Part shown: piece by piece, positions 45,990 through 56,182 of the stretch
How positions within the stretch are numbered: the stretch's first letter is position 1
How the letters are laid out: every line of letters starts with the position of its first letter
Notes under the pieces: generated by a model
Database searches by the model: none
Told to the model about the DNA's origin: nothing
Seen by the model: the letters and a program-made list of their open reading frames with translations, nothing else
Origin: Candidatus Methanomethylicota archaeon
GTDB taxonomy: Archaea > Thermoproteota > Methanomethylicia > Methanomethylicales > Methanomethylicaceae
Assembly: GCA_029887765.1 (NCBI GenBank)
Contig: JARXPF010000003.1
Coordinates: 62,001 to 126,000 of the forward strand
Direction: 5' to 3'
Length of the DNA: 64,000 bases
Translations under genes and position numbers: made by a program

Positions 45990-46464
45990 TCATTTCTAAA
46001 TAAGAATCAGTAGTTAAATTCTTTAATCCAAGTTTTTTTGCAATTTCTATTATTTCTGGTCCTCCTTCTAATTCTATAAAAAATCCAAGATTTTCAACAT
46101 TATCTAAGCATATAATAGTTTTATTTAATAAAAATTCTTTTCTTTTTTTCCTTATTACATAAGCTTTTTTAAATCCAAGTCTTTCTAAAATATTTATTAA
46201 AGTTTTTGAATCATTAACTTCAATTTCTAATTCTTCTCTAATTTTTAAATCTCTTCCTTCTCTTTTTCCTTTAAAAGTTAAAATATTTTTATTATTTTCA
46301 ATTCTTAATCTTAATGCTTCATCACTTTCTAAAAAACTTTTACAAGGATGTTCAAAATAAATATCTTCTTGATTTTTTTCACTTAAAAATTTCCCTCCTA
46401 TTTTTAAAATTTTTTCACTTAAATCTTCTTCAATTTTTGCTTTTACTTCAATTTCCTTTCCCAT
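45970..46464 (-). CDS. CYTH-domain protein (CyaB/thiamine triphosphatase type)
   Basis: 164 residues. N-terminal EIEVKAK (the ExExK motif), then alternating charged strands such as LRLRIENNKNILTFKGKREGRDLK, and ELEGGPEI near the end. These line a triphosphate-binding tunnel. Archaeal members hydrolyse tripolyphosphate or organic triphosphates, or make cAMP; the activity here is open. Confidence 0.87.
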   Translation of the reverse strand: MGKEIEVKAKIEEDLSEKILKIGGKFLSEKNQEDIYFEHPCKSFLESDEALRLRIENNKNILTFKGKREGRDLKIREELEIEVNDSKTLINILERLGFKKAYVIRKKRKEFLLNKTIICLDNVENLGFFIELEGGPEIIEIAKKLGLKNLTTDSYLEMIIKKKV

Positions 46465-46550
46465 AATATTAAAAAAGAGAGAGAATGTTTAAACTTAGCG
46501 AAAGAAAAATTTTAAAGAGAGGTCATTTTTTCCTTTGTTGGTGTATTTAA

Positions 46551-47246
46551 ATGCCAATAAAGAATGGTGATTTCATACTATTAGATTATGTATTAAAAAT
46601 TAAAGATACAGGAGAAATATTCGATACTACTATTGAAGAAGAAGCAAAAAATGCAAATATACATAATCCAGAAAATACTTATGAACCAAGATTAGTAGTT
46701 GTTGGACAAGGTTGGGTAATAAAAGGAATTGAAGAAGCTTTAATTGATATGGAAGAAGGAGGAGAAAAATTAATAGAAATTCCTCCTGAGAAAGCTTTTG
46801 GTGAAAGAGATCCTTCTAAAGTAAGAATTATTCCTGCTAAAGAACTTACAAAACAAGGAATTACTCCAAGACCAGGAGCTAGAATAGAATTAGGAGGAGC
46901 AATTGCTATAATTAGAAGTGTTGGAAGTGGAAGAGTTACAATAGATTTTAATCATCCACTTTCTGGAAGAACTATAATTGCTAAAATAATTGTAAGAAAA
47001 ATTCTTACTGATACTATAGAAAAAATAAGAGAACTTATACATATGAGAATAAGAGGAATTCCAAAAGAGAAATTCATAATTTCCTTAATTGGAAATATGA
47101 TTAGTATTGAAATGCCTGAAGAAACTTTCATGTCTGAAGATATACGTTTTGCAAAAAAAGGTATTGTAAAAGATATAAGTAAATTCTTCAGTGATATAAC
47201 ATCTGTTCAATTTATTGAAACTCATAATATAAAAACTACTCAATAA
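46551..47246 (+). CDS. FKBP-type peptidyl-prolyl isomerase (SlyD-like, long archaeal form)
   Basis: 231 residues. FKBP core (GDFILLDYVLKIKDTGEIFDTT, then GQGWVIKGIEEALIDMEEGG) with the insert-in-flap domain (PPEKAFGERDPSKVR ... DFNHPLSGRTIIAKI), followed by a ~75-residue C-terminal domain found in archaeal long FKBPs. Cytosolic folding helper. Convergent 11-bp overlap with the UPF0179 gene. Confidence 0.92.
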   Translation: MPIKNGDFILLDYVLKIKDTGEIFDTTIEEEAKNANIHNPENTYEPRLVVVGQGWVIKGIEEALIDMEEGGEKLIEIPPEKAFGERDPSKVRIIPAKELTKQGITPRPGARIELGGAIAIIRSVGSGRVTIDFNHPLSGRTIIAKIIVRKILTDTIEKIRELIHMRIRGIPKEKFIISLIGNMISIEMPEETFMSEDIRFAKKGIVKDISKFFSDITSVQFIETHNIKTTQ

Positions 47247-47694
47247 TTTCCACTAATGTCTTAACCATATTTTTACTACATAAAGCTATTTCAGAGACAT
47301 CTTCTAATATTTTTAAAATTTTAATTCTTTCTCCAATTCTTAATCCATTTGGTTTACAAAATTTCTTAAGCCTACACTTTACTTCATTACATTCTATAGG
47401 TGAAAATTTAATTATTGCCCCTTCCATAGCAATTTGTTTTTTTAAAACTAATTCTATTGGAAGTTCTAAAACTTTTACAACAACTAATTTTCCTTCATAT
47501 AATTTACAATAATGCCAACGATTTCTAACTTCTATTACTTCATAACTTCTTCCTACTACAATATTTTTCATACAAACTTCAAATAAATTACAAGATTTGC
47601 AAAATTCTGGTTTTTCAATAGCTATAAATCTTGAACCTTTTTTAGCTAAACTTTCTCCTATTAAAGTAAATATTTCTCTCATTTTCTTAATCAA
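47236..47694 (-). CDS. UPF0179 family Cys-rich protein
   Basis: 152 residues. Cys pattern CKSCNLFEVCMKN, HYCKLYEGK, and ECNEVKCRLKKFCKPNGL, which may hold an Fe-S cluster or zinc. Matches the archaeal UPF0179 family; no function known. Start TTG 47694 has GGAG close upstream and overlaps the egsA end; ATG 47682 is the alternative. Confidence 0.85.
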   Translation of the reverse strand: MIKKMREIFTLIGESLAKKGSRFIAIEKPEFCKSCNLFEVCMKNIVVGRSYEVIEVRNRWHYCKLYEGKLVVVKVLELPIELVLKKQIAMEGAIIKFSPIECNEVKCRLKKFCKPNGLRIGERIKILKILEDVSEIALCSKNMVKTLVEIIE

Positions 47695-48733
47695 TCACTC
47701 CTGTAATTTTTGCTAATTCTAAAGCTGCATCTCTAGTTAATCCTCTTTCACCTAAAATTGTATATCTTTCAGGTCTTATAGTATGAGCCATTGTTAAAGC
47801 TTCAATAATTTGATTATCACTTACTCCTAATTCTTTTGCTGTTGTTGGAGCTCCAATTTTACTAAGAACTTCTTTTATTTTTTTCCAATTTCCACCATGT
47901 AAATACATCATCATAATAGTTCCAATACCACATCTTTCTCCATGATAAGTTTTATTTCCAGCTATTCTTTCTAAAGCATGAGCAAATAAATGCTCAGATC
48001 CACTACAAGGTCTACTACTACCTGCAATACACATAGCATATCCACAACTTATCAATGCTTCTACTAAAACTCTAATACCTGCTTCTAATCCTCTTGCTAT
48101 TAATTCTGAGTTTTTTGCTACTAATTTTGCTGACATTAATGCTAAAGATGCAGCATGTTCTCCATAATATTCTCCTTTTAATTTATGAGCTAATCTCCAA
48201 TCTCTAACTGCTGTAAATTTTGCAATAATATCTCCAACTCCACTTATAATATGTCTTTTTGGAGAATTCATTATTAATTCCATATCTGCTATTAATGCTA
48301 TTGGTGGATGAGCCATAATTGATATTGAACCTTTTTCACTTTTTAATGAAGCTACTGGAGAAGAAATTCCATCATGAGTTGCAGATGTTGGTATACTTAT
48401 AAATTGAATTCCTTTATTAAAAGATGATAATTTTGCTACATCTATGGTTTTTCCTCCTCCTACTCCTATTACCATTTTTGCTTTTGTTTCTTCTATAACT
48501 CTACTTACTTTTTCTACTTCTTCATATGTTGAATCTTTTATAGTAATTTTATGAACTGAATAATTTTTTAAATTATTTTCAATTTTTTCTGCAATTTCCT
48601 TTGTTAATCCTTCTCCACATGTTATTAAAACTTCTCCTTCATAATTTAATTTTTTAAGTACTTCTTCAACTTTTAATAATACATCAGATCCTACAATTAC
48701 AAATCTAGGAAGATTTATAGCATGGATTTGCAA
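47687..48733 (-). CDS. egsA: sn-Glycerol-1-phosphate dehydrogenase
   Basis: 348 residues. Makes the glycerol-1-phosphate backbone of archaeal lipids. GVGGGKTIDVAKLSSF binds NAD(P); TSATHDGISSPVASLK and HGERCGIGTIMMMYLH contribute the zinc ligands. Start TTG with GGTGAT upstream. Divergent from the active psmB gene, 82 bp apart. Confidence 0.96.
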   Translation of the reverse strand: MQIHAINLPRFVIVGSDVLLKVEEVLKKLNYEGEVLITCGEGLTKEIAEKIENNLKNYSVHKITIKDSTYEEVEKVSRVIEETKAKMVIGVGGGKTIDVAKLSSFNKGIQFISIPTSATHDGISSPVASLKSEKGSISIMAHPPIALIADMELIMNSPKRHIISGVGDIIAKFTAVRDWRLAHKLKGEYYGEHAASLALMSAKLVAKNSELIARGLEAGIRVLVEALISCGYAMCIAGSSRPCSGSEHLFAHALERIAGNKTYHGERCGIGTIMMMYLHGGNWKKIKEVLSKIGAPTTAKELGVSDNQIIEALTMAHTIRPERYTILGERGLTRDAALELAKITGVID

Positions 48734-48815
48734 TTATATCACCATTTTTCGTCATCCTTAAATATATGAATCTAGTCATTAAAATTGATCTCGTTTTAAT
48801 TCGGAGGAAATTACA

Positions 48816-49439
48816 TTGCAGTTGTATGAAAAACTTAAGAAAGGTACTACTACAGTTGGAGTAGTATGTAAAGATGGTATAGTACTAGCTACTGATAGAA
48901 GAGTGACTTCTGGTCTATATGTAGCTCATAAAAGAGGAAGGAAAATATACATACTTGATGAAAATAAAGCAGCTACTATTGCAGGATTAGTTGCAGATGC
49001 TCAAATGATTATGGATTTCTTAAAAGCTCATATATCTTTAATGAAAATTACTAATAAAGCCCCTCCTTCTACAAAAGCAATTGCTACATTAGCTTCAAAT
49101 ATACTTTTTAGTTCAAGATATTTCCCATATATAGTACAATTCATAATTGCAGGAATGGATGAAGATAGTCCAAAAATGTATGTACTTGATTGGTTTGGTA
49201 CTTTAACTGAAGAGAAATTTATTGCTACAGGATCAGGAAGTCCATATGCAATAGGAGTTTTAGAAGCTTTACTTAAAACTAATCCAACAATATCAGAAGC
49301 TCTTCCAATAATAGCTAAAGCAGTTAAATCTGCTATTGATAGAGATCCTGGTAGTGGAGAAGGAATAGATATTGTAATATTAAGTAAGGAGGGGGTAAAA
49401 GAACTTAAAGATGAAGAAATATCAAAGCTTTTAGAATAA
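48816..49439 (+). CDS. psmB: Proteasome beta subunit, catalytically complete
   Basis: 207 residues, TTG start with GGAGG upstream. A 9-residue propeptide ends in Gly, followed by TTTVGVVCKDG; Thr1, Asp17 (ATDRR) and Lys33 (KRGRK) are all present. GSGSPYAIGVLEA and DPGSGEGIDIVI follow the family. Works with the T1-less beta at 38036 and an alpha subunit outside the window. The neighbouring aCPSF1 gene starts 12 bp after the stop, an arrangement conserved in archaea. Confidence 0.96.
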   Translation: MQLYEKLKKGTTTVGVVCKDGIVLATDRRVTSGLYVAHKRGRKIYILDENKAATIAGLVADAQMIMDFLKAHISLMKITNKAPPSTKAIATLASNILFSSRYFPYIVQFIIAGMDEDSPKMYVLDWFGTLTEEKFIATGSGSPYAIGVLEALLKTNPTISEALPIIAKAVKSAIDRDPGSGEGIDIVILSKEGVKELKDEEISKLLE

Positions 49440-49451
49440 TGGGTGCAATTC

Positions 49452-51359
49452 ATGGAAACTTTAAATACTTTTGGAGAAATTAAAAAAGTAGTTCAAAGAG
49501 AAATACCACAAGAAGCAGGACTTACAAAAATAGAATTTGAAGGTCCATTTATTGTAGCTTATGTTAAAAATTTAGGAGTATTAATTGAAAATAATGAACC
49601 TATAAGAAAAATTGTTCATGAAATTAAAAAAAGAATTATAGTTAGAGCAGATCCAAGTTCAAGAAAATCTGAATATGAAGCTAAACAAATAATTGAAAAT
49701 ATAATTCCAAAAGAAGCTGAGGTTACAGATATAACTTTTGATGAAGAAAGTGGAGAAGTTATAATTCTTGCAAAAAAACCAGGTTTAGTAATAGGTAAAG
49801 GAGGGTCAACATTAAGAGATATTGTATATCAAACAGGTTGGAGAGCAAATATAATAAGAGCTCCCCCTCTTAAATCTAAAATTATTGAGCAAACTGTTTA
49901 TTATTTAAATAAAGAAAGTGAATATAGACTTAAGTTTTTAAGACAAGTAGGAAGAAGAATACATAGACCAGTTTTATATAAAAATGAATGGGTTGTAGTC
50001 TCTGCTTTAGGTGGATTTAGAGAAGTTGGTAGACAAGCTATTTTAGTTCAAACATTGAATAGTAAAGTATTAATTGATTGTGGTGTAAAACCAGGGGTAA
50101 ATGAATCATTTAATGAATTTCCTAGATTAGAAGAATTAGAATTAGAAGATTTAGATGCTGTAATAATAACTCATGCTCATTTAGATCATTGTGGCTTAGT
50201 TCCATTATTATTTAAGTATGGATATGCAGGTCCAGTTTATTGTACAAAACCTACTAAGAGTTTAATGACATTACTTCAATTAGATTACTTGGATGTAGCT
50301 GTAAAAGAAGGAAAAGTGACTCCATATTCTCTTAAAGATGTTAAAAAAACTCTTCTTCATACAATAGCATTGGATTATGGTGAAGTAACTGATATTTCTC
50401 CTGATATAAGATTAACTTTTCATAATGCAGGTCATATTTTAGGATCGGCTATGGTACATTTACATATAGGTGAAGGTCTACATAATATAGTCTTTACTGG
50501 AGATTTTAAATATGCAAAAACTAGATTATTAGAACCAGCATCTTCATCTTTTCCAAGAGTTGAAACATTAATAATGGAAAGTACATATGGAGCACCTTCA
50601 GATATAATTCCATCTAGAGAAGAAACTGAACGTTTATTTTTAGAATATATAAAATCAACAATAGAACAAAATGGTAAAGTGTTAATACCAATACTTGCTG
50701 TTGGAAGAGCTCAAGAAATTATGTTAGTACTTGATGAAGCAATAAAAAATGGAACATTACCTCAAATTCCAATATATATTGAAGGAATGCTTCAAGAAGT
50801 TACAGCAATTCATACAGCATATCCAGAAAATTTAGCTAGAGATCTTAAGAATAGAATATTTCATAAAGGAGAAAATCCATTTCTTTCTGAACATTTCATA
50901 AGTGTTGATGATAAAAGTGCTAGACCAGAAATTGCTGAAGGTGGACCATGTATAATAATGGCAACTTCTGGTATGCTTACAGGAGGACCAGCTTTAGAAT
51001 ATTTTAAACTTTTAGCTCCAGATTCAAAAAATACATTAATATTTGTAAATTATCAAATAGAAGGTACTTTAGGAAGATCAATATTAAAAGGTGCAAAAGA
51101 AGTAACTTTAATGGATTCTACAGGAAAGCTTCAAATAATAGAAGTGAAAATGAATATTAAAGCACTTGATGGTTTTTCAGGTCATAGTGATAGAAAACAA
51201 TTACTTCGTTTTGTAAATAATATATCACCTAAACCAAGACAAATAATTCTAGTACATGGAGAAGAATCTAAATGTGTAAATATGGCAGATACAATAAGAA
51301 GACTTTTTGGAGTAGAAGCAATTGCTCCTAGAGTTGGAGATAGAATTAGACTTACATAA
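49452..51359 (+). CDS. aCPSF1 ribonuclease (KH, metallo-beta-lactamase, beta-CASP)
   Basis: 635 residues from ATG 49452 with GGGTG upstream. Two N-terminal KH-like domains (second with VIGKGGSTLRDI), metallo-beta-lactamase motif THAHLDHCGLVP, GHILGSAMVHLH, and beta-CASP motifs ending in VHGEES. aCPSF1 is the archaeal transcription-termination and RNA 3'-end-processing nuclease. The stop codon is directly adjacent to the stop of the convergent PAC2 gene. Confidence 0.95.
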   Translation: METLNTFGEIKKVVQREIPQEAGLTKIEFEGPFIVAYVKNLGVLIENNEPIRKIVHEIKKRIIVRADPSSRKSEYEAKQIIENIIPKEAEVTDITFDEESGEVIILAKKPGLVIGKGGSTLRDIVYQTGWRANIIRAPPLKSKIIEQTVYYLNKESEYRLKFLRQVGRRIHRPVLYKNEWVVVSALGGFREVGRQAILVQTLNSKVLIDCGVKPGVNESFNEFPRLEELELEDLDAVIITHAHLDHCGLVPLLFKYGYAGPVYCTKPTKSLMTLLQLDYLDVAVKEGKVTPYSLKDVKKTLLHTIALDYGEVTDISPDIRLTFHNAGHILGSAMVHLHIGEGLHNIVFTGDFKYAKTRLLEPASSSFPRVETLIMESTYGAPSDIIPSREETERLFLEYIKSTIEQNGKVLIPILAVGRAQEIMLVLDEAIKNGTLPQIPIYIEGMLQEVTAIHTAYPENLARDLKNRIFHKGENPFLSEHFISVDDKSARPEIAEGGPCIIMATSGMLTGGPALEYFKLLAPDSKNTLIFVNYQIEGTLGRSILKGAKEVTLMDSTGKLQIIEVKMNIKALDGFSGHSDRKQLLRFVNNISPKPRQIILVHGEESKCVNMADTIRRLFGVEAIAPRVGDRIRLT

Positions 51360-52121
51360 TTACCAAAGATAAGTTAAATCTCCCTTCCAAGTTTTCCCTC
51401 TTTCTTCTCTAGCAGTTTTTTCCTCTGCTTCTCTAAATTTTCTTATCATATTTTCAAAATTTTTTGCTTTTTCTTCTATATCAACTAAATCTATTTTTAT
51501 TCCAGTAATTATAGTTATCATTTTTACTAATGCTTCAGCTGCTTTAACATCTGCAAAATATCCATATGTATATGCAAGAGTTTCACTTAATAAACAAGCA
51601 GCAGGTATTTCATTTTCTTTTGCATAAGTTAATATTATACCATTTGCTCCAGATATACTTCCACCACTCATTGGAATTATTCCAAAACTTTCTAAATCCT
51701 TCATTATTTGAATATCTGTAACAGCACCATATATTTTAGGTTCACCAATCCTTCCTTCTACAACATAAGCAGCCATGGCATAAATTTTTGAAATACCATA
51801 TCTTTTAAGAATTTCTCTTACTATAAAGTCTGTTAATTCATGTTGTCCTTCAGGAGTAGCAGGTTGAGCATTTGCTGTTACAAATATAAAATTTCCAGAA
51901 TTATAAAGTTCAACTCTAATTGGATCAATTGTTCCATCGTTTTTTACTATTATAAAAGATGGAAATGAATAAGAATATATTTCTGCAAATTTTTCTGCTT
52001 TTAATTTTTCTACTATATAATCTAAAGCTATTTTTGCTACATAACCTATTCCAGGAAATCCAACTATTACATATGGATTATTAACTTTAGGTTCTTTAAA
52101 GATTTTTATTCTTATACTCAT
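51360..52121 (-). CDS. PAC2 family protein (proteasome assembly chaperone-like)
   Basis: 253 residues from ATG 52121; a TTG 24 bp upstream also opens the frame. FPGIGYVAKIALDYIVEKL, a central VTANAQPATPEGQHELTDF segment and GGSISGANGIILTYA are PAC2-type. Archaeal relatives help assemble or dock to the proteasome. Its position next to the active beta subunit supports that. The C-terminal residues DLTYLW do not form a strict HbYX gate-opening motif. Confidence 0.87.
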   Translation of the reverse strand: MSIRIKIFKEPKVNNPYVIVGFPGIGYVAKIALDYIVEKLKAEKFAEIYSYSFPSFIIVKNDGTIDPIRVELYNSGNFIFVTANAQPATPEGQHELTDFIVREILKRYGISKIYAMAAYVVEGRIGEPKIYGAVTDIQIMKDLESFGIIPMSGGSISGANGIILTYAKENEIPAACLLSETLAYTYGYFADVKAAEALVKMITIITGIKIDLVDIEEKAKNFENMIRKFREAEEKTAREERGKTWKGDLTYLW

Positions 52122-52151
52122 GGTTTTTCTATTAAAAATATACAAAAAGCC

Positions 52152-52766
52152 CTATAATAATCTAACTTTTTTTATAAAAAGCTGATGTATTCTAGAATCA
52201 TTTGTAAGTTCAGGATGAAAAGCTGTAGCTATAATATTCTCTTGAATTACTCCTACTATAGTTTTTCCTAATTTACATAATATTTCAACATTAGGTCCAA
52301 TTTTTCTTATAGCAGGTGCTCTTATAAAAACACCTTTAAATTTTTTATTTCCAATAATTGGAATTTCAAGTTCAGCTTCAAAAGATTCTCTTTGTCTTCC
52401 AAAAGCATTTCTTTCAACAACAATATCTAAAACTCCAAGAGTAGGTTGTTCAATTTTTCCAACAACTCTATCATAAATTTCTTTTGCTAATAAAATAAGT
52501 CCAGCACAAGTTCCTAATACTGGCATTCCTTCAAAAATTCTTTGTTTTATTAATTGAAATAATTGATTTATACTACCAATCCTTCCTATTGTTGTACTTT
52601 CTCCTCCAGGTATAATAAGACCATTTATTTTTTCTAAATCACTTATTTTTTTAACTTGAATAACTTCACCATTTATATTCATTTCATTAAATGCTAATTT
52701 TGTCATTGCTATATGTTCTTCTATAGCTCCTTGAAATGCTAATACTCCTATTATAAGTTTATTCAA
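52152..52766 (-). CDS. pdxT: Pyridoxal 5'-phosphate synthase glutaminase subunit
   Basis: 204 residues, TTG start overlapping the pdxS stop (TTGA). Class I amidotransferase with [15 protein letters not shown], nucleophile Cys in [12 protein letters not shown], and the His-Glu pair in [11 protein letters not shown]. Supplies ammonia to PdxS. Confidence 0.96.
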   Translation of the reverse strand: MNKLIIGVLAFQGAIEEHIAMTKLAFNEMNINGEVIQVKKISDLEKINGLIIPGGESTTIGRIGSINQLFQLIKQRIFEGMPVLGTCAGLILLAKEIYDRVVGKIEQPTLGVLDIVVERNAFGRQRESFEAELEIPIIGNKKFKGVFIRAPAIRKIGPNVEILCKLGKTIVGVIQENIIATAFHPELTNDSRIHQLFIKKVRLL

Positions 52767-53728
52767 GATGTACCCCTTTCCTGCATTTTAAGTTCTAATG
52801 TTTTTATATCCATTCCAATCATAGATTTTTGTTCACTTATCATTTTTTGTGCTTCTGCTACTATTTCAGGATCATCATAAAATGTTGTTGCAAGAACAAT
52901 TGCTTGTGCTCTTTCTAAAGGATCTTCTGATTTAAATATTCCTGAACCAACAAATATTCCATCACAACCTAAATTCATCATTAATGCAGCATCAGCAGGA
53001 GTTGCAATTCCTCCTGCTGCAAAATTAACTACAGGAAGTCTTCCAAGTCTTCCAACTTCTTCCACAAGTTCATAAGAAACTCTAAGCTCTCTTGCTATTT
53101 TTATAAGCTCTTGTTGATCTCCACTTTCATAAATAGCTTTTACTCTTCTAATTTCATTATTTACAATTCTTATGTGTTTTATAGCTTCTGCAACATTTCC
53201 TGTTCCTGGCTCTCCTTTTGTTCTAATCATTGAAGCCCCTTCTTCTATTCTTCTTAAAGCTTCTCCTAAATCCCTAGCACCACATACAAATGGAGTTGTA
53301 AAATCCCATTTCCATATATGCCTCTCTTCATCTGCAGGTGTAAGAACTTCAGATTCATCTATCATATCTACACCTATAGCTTCTAATACTTTAGCTTCAT
53401 AAGTATGACCAATTCTACACTTAGCCATTACTGGTATGGTTATATGATCCATAATTTCTTCAATAATTTTAAGACTTGCAGTTCTTGCAACCCCTCCAGC
53501 TTTTCTAACATCATATGGAAGTTTATCTAATACCATTACTGCTACAGCTCCAGCTTCTTCTGCTATTTGAGCTTGTTCTATATTAGTTACATCCATTATT
53601 ACTCCATGTTTTTGCATATGAGCAAATCCTCTTTTAACTAAAGCACTTCCTCTTTTTACTTCTATATCCTCTAATTTTTCTAATTTAATTCCTTTAGAAT
53701 TTATTACTTCACCAATTAATGATATCAT
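52763..53728 (-). CDS. pdxS: Pyridoxal 5'-phosphate synthase lyase subunit
   Basis: 321 residues, TIM barrel. Catalytic lysines lie in [12 protein letters not shown] and [34 protein letters not shown] and [17 protein letters not shown] are highly conserved. Makes PLP from ribose 5-phosphate, glyceraldehyde 3-phosphate and ammonia. Serves the PLP enzymes in this window (GcvPB, class V aminotransferase). Confidence 0.97.
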   Translation of the reverse strand: MISLIGEVINSKGIKLEKLEDIEVKRGSALVKRGFAHMQKHGVIMDVTNIEQAQIAEEAGAVAVMVLDKLPYDVRKAGGVARTASLKIIEEIMDHITIPVMAKCRIGHTYEAKVLEAIGVDMIDESEVLTPADEERHIWKWDFTTPFVCGARDLGEALRRIEEGASMIRTKGEPGTGNVAEAIKHIRIVNNEIRRVKAIYESGDQQELIKIARELRVSYELVEEVGRLGRLPVVNFAAGGIATPADAALMMNLGCDGIFVGSGIFKSEDPLERAQAIVLATTFYDDPEIVAEAQKMISEQKSMIGMDIKTLELKMQERGTS

Positions 53729-53779
53729 ATTATTCCCAATAAATTAATTTTAGAGTAAAATAAATATTTTCTCTTAGAA

Positions 53780-54487
53780 ATGGCTGAGATTCATATTCTT
53801 ATAGTGCCAAATTTAAGAAATTCTTATGAAAAAACAGCAATGATGATTAAGAATTCATTTTATGATATGATTTTCTTAAATCTTCCTAGAAATTTACAAT
53901 CTTTAATTTCAAAATATCATTATGGAAAAATAAATTTTAATGAATTTATAGAAAAATTAAAAATTCTTCTTCCTGAACCTAAAAATACTTGGATTTATTT
54001 ATTTGAACCAATTTTAAAAATAATTAATGAAATATCTACTGAAATATATTGTTATTTAGAAAATTTTGAAGAAATTTTAGAGAATTCAATAGAAATTACT
54101 ATTTTAACACTTAAAGCAAATATTACTGGAAAAATAAAATTAGAAGAATGGCTTAAAATTATTAAACCATTATCATTGGATTCTAGTATAGAATTTATTG
54201 CTTATAAAGCAAAGGGAAAGTGTTTATGTATTTCAAATTTATTTGGCTGGAATATTGCTCATAAAATTAAAAAATATGGTCATGAAGTATATTTAAAATG
54301 TATAGAAAGTTTTTATCGATTAAAACCATTAGAAACTCTCACTCTTCTTTTAGAAAAAAGTAAGATAAATCCTGAAATTGCAGAATATTTAATAAAAGAA
54401 CATATAAAATTCATTAATGAATATGTTTTAAAATCAAATAATTTAGATGAAGCATATTTATTATGGTCTTATCGTTTTAGAAAATAA
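53780..54487 (+). CDS. Protein of unknown function, mostly helical
   Basis: 235 residues, ATG start, divergent from pdxS. Opens with a short strand MAEIHILIVPN and RNLQSLISKYHYGK, then long amphipathic helices; a hydrophobic strand at CLCISNLFGWN. The ends read LWSYRFRK. No motif I can name; a distant similarity in layout to TraB-type proteins (which begin with an acidic-PR motif) is too weak to use. Codon use is native. It is the last native gene before the 54.5-62.4 kb island. Confidence 0.65.
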   Translation: MAEIHILIVPNLRNSYEKTAMMIKNSFYDMIFLNLPRNLQSLISKYHYGKINFNEFIEKLKILLPEPKNTWIYLFEPILKIINEISTEIYCYLENFEEILENSIEITILTLKANITGKIKLEEWLKIIKPLSLDSSIEFIAYKAKGKCLCISNLFGWNIAHKIKKYGHEVYLKCIESFYRLKPLETLTLLLEKSKINPEIAEYLIKEHIKFINEYVLKSNNLDEAYLLWSYRFRK

Positions 54488-55112
54488 AATAGTGTTACAA
54501 CATTTCTAAGTATAGCAAGATTCAGATATAAACCTCCTTATATCTTTAGTTATGATGATGTAAGCTGACTTAATTATTAATGCTTAATATAAATCTTGTT
54601 CATTTCTTGCATTAATTGAGGCAGTTAAAGAATCCATATAAGATAATCATACTCCTAGCAACTCTTTCCATTACCCACGCTTCATATTCACAATTGTCAT
54701 TGTCCTAGTCGCGTTTTGTACATCTTATTTGTAGTTTGGAAAGAAGTGGGAAATTTTATTTTTCAAGTGAAGATAATTTAAGCTTCATTTCCTATGAGTC
54801 ACTTAATCAAATAAATCACATTATATAGCCATTAATTCTTGTAAATCATGATTATGGTTTGCAATAATACTCTAACACCTTTAGGTTCATATACTTTATG
54901 ACTAAATATCAAACTTCTTCATATCTAAAGTTATTCTTCCAAGAACATTACAACCATCTGTATGAATCAAAATATTCTCTAACAATATTTTACATTGCTC
55001 CAACATCCTGTATTGTGCTTATTTCATGATTTATTACTTTCTACAACTTACAATGAGTTTAAATTTTTAAATATAAAGTCTACAAAACCATTTTTATAAA
55101 CATGAGTCTTTA
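54488..55112. other. Decayed DNA at the left edge of the chelatase island
   Basis: About 625 bases without an intact gene. On the minus strand several stretches read as protein with stops between them, for example LIHTDGCNVLGRIT near 54950 and SYMDSLTASINARNEQDLY near 54620. This suggests one or more degraded genes, possibly transposase-like, but I cannot name a family. Confidence 0.4.
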
Positions 55113-55268
55113 TTACTCACGTTTTTTCCAGTCGGAAATATTAAAGTGTTCTATATTTGAAACAATTATCTTCTTTCTTCTTGATAAAGCAATTGCTGAG
55201 CTTATTATAGCCAAATTATTTGCTTTTATTCCACTATAAACAATTTCCCTTTCAGAAAATCCAGACAA
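55113..55268 (-). pseudogene. Possible truncated PIN-domain (VapC-like) C-terminus
   Basis: A 51-codon frame opening at TTG 55268 and overlapping the end of the gate-domain gene. It reads NNLAIISSAIALSRRKKII then VSNIEHFNISDWKKRE, the pattern of the last helix and strand of PIN toxins (A-x-A-x-A followed by VT/SNxxHF). The N-terminal two thirds and the first acidic residues are absent, so it is probably a remnant. Could also be chance. Confidence 0.35.
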
Positions 55269-56181
55269 TAGTTATTAAAATAGGCGTGGAAAGTGCATTT
55301 ACAGCAATCCCAACCAAAACTAATTTTGAAGCAAGTTTTACTGGAAATATTGAAGCGTAGAATGGAAAGGAATGCCTTGGATAATCCATTATGGATATGA
55401 AGAGGAATCTACCTATCAAAAGGGCAATCAAACACTCTTTAACGCCAATCAGATTATTCTTCAAAAACTCTCCTGCAGTAAGAATCGCAGACATTGGACT
55501 GAATATGTGAATTGATATCAAAGCTGCGAAATTCGAGGAGAAGCCAAGCTGTTTCGTGTAAACATCTATGTTCTCGGAAACAATATCGAAGAAACCTAAA
55601 GGTAGAAGAAATGAAATGACAACTGTTATGATTGCATATCTAAAAACGACCTTCTTAGTCATCCTAAGAGCAAATTTTAAGGAAGATTTTATGACATCAT
55701 TTTTATTTCTCGAGTTTTTAGTAAAATCAAGATAGATTTCTTTCTTCTTAATTCTTAATCTACCATAAGCAATACCAATGAGCATACAAATAAATGTTGA
55801 AATGAAGCTTAAGGTTATGTAGATTGAGCCTACAAAGAGGCCCAAAACAGTTATAAAAATAGGCAAATAATAGCGAATAAAGAGAAAGACCAGTGAAAAA
55901 GGCATTGTTACGAGTTTGTAGGCAATAACTGCTGAATTATCGATTATATTCTTTTCCCTCAAAGAACCCACTATGCTCAAGCCTCCACGGACATCGACTA
56001 TTGAAATTATAGCTGGAATTGCAAAGATTGTAGGCAGATTTGCCAATCTCATTAGTGGAGCTAAAGGTTTAGAAATCGACTTTGCAAATCCAAACTCAAG
56101 AGCTAAATTGGCTAAGAATACACCAGTAAAGCATGTTATAGCCATAGTTATTACTGAGAAGACTAAGTTTAGAAGCTCCAT
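55252..56181 (-). CDS. Gate-domain (nucleoside-recognition family) membrane protein
   Basis: 309 residues with about eight hydrophobic helices. Two gate-type halves: LANLALEFGFAKSISKPLAPLMRL with PAIISIVDVRGGLSIVGS, then FLLPLGFFDIV with IHIFSPMSAILTAGEFLKNN. The family contains putative small-solute or metal permeases. It starts one base after the chelatase ATPase stop with GAGG upstream, so it is the last gene of the cobN operon. A role in moving the chelatase's metal across the membrane is inference. Composition differs from native genes. Confidence 0.75.
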   Translation of the reverse strand: MELLNLVFSVITMAITCFTGVFLANLALEFGFAKSISKPLAPLMRLANLPTIFAIPAIISIVDVRGGLSIVGSLREKNIIDNSAVIAYKLVTMPFSLVFLFIRYYLPIFITVLGLFVGSIYITLSFISTFICMLIGIAYGRLRIKKKEIYLDFTKNSRNKNDVIKSSLKFALRMTKKVVFRYAIITVVISFLLPLGFFDIVSENIDVYTKQLGFSSNFAALISIHIFSPMSAILTAGEFLKNNLIGVKECLIALLIGRFLFISIMDYPRHSFPFYASIFPVKLASKLVLVGIAVNALSTPILITIVWIF

Positions 56182-56182
56182 T

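Noticed and set aside
54545-54575. Box C/D-like sRNA (atgatga followed by ctga)
   Set aside because: C and D boxes are only about six bases apart, too short for a guide, and no second box pair is found.
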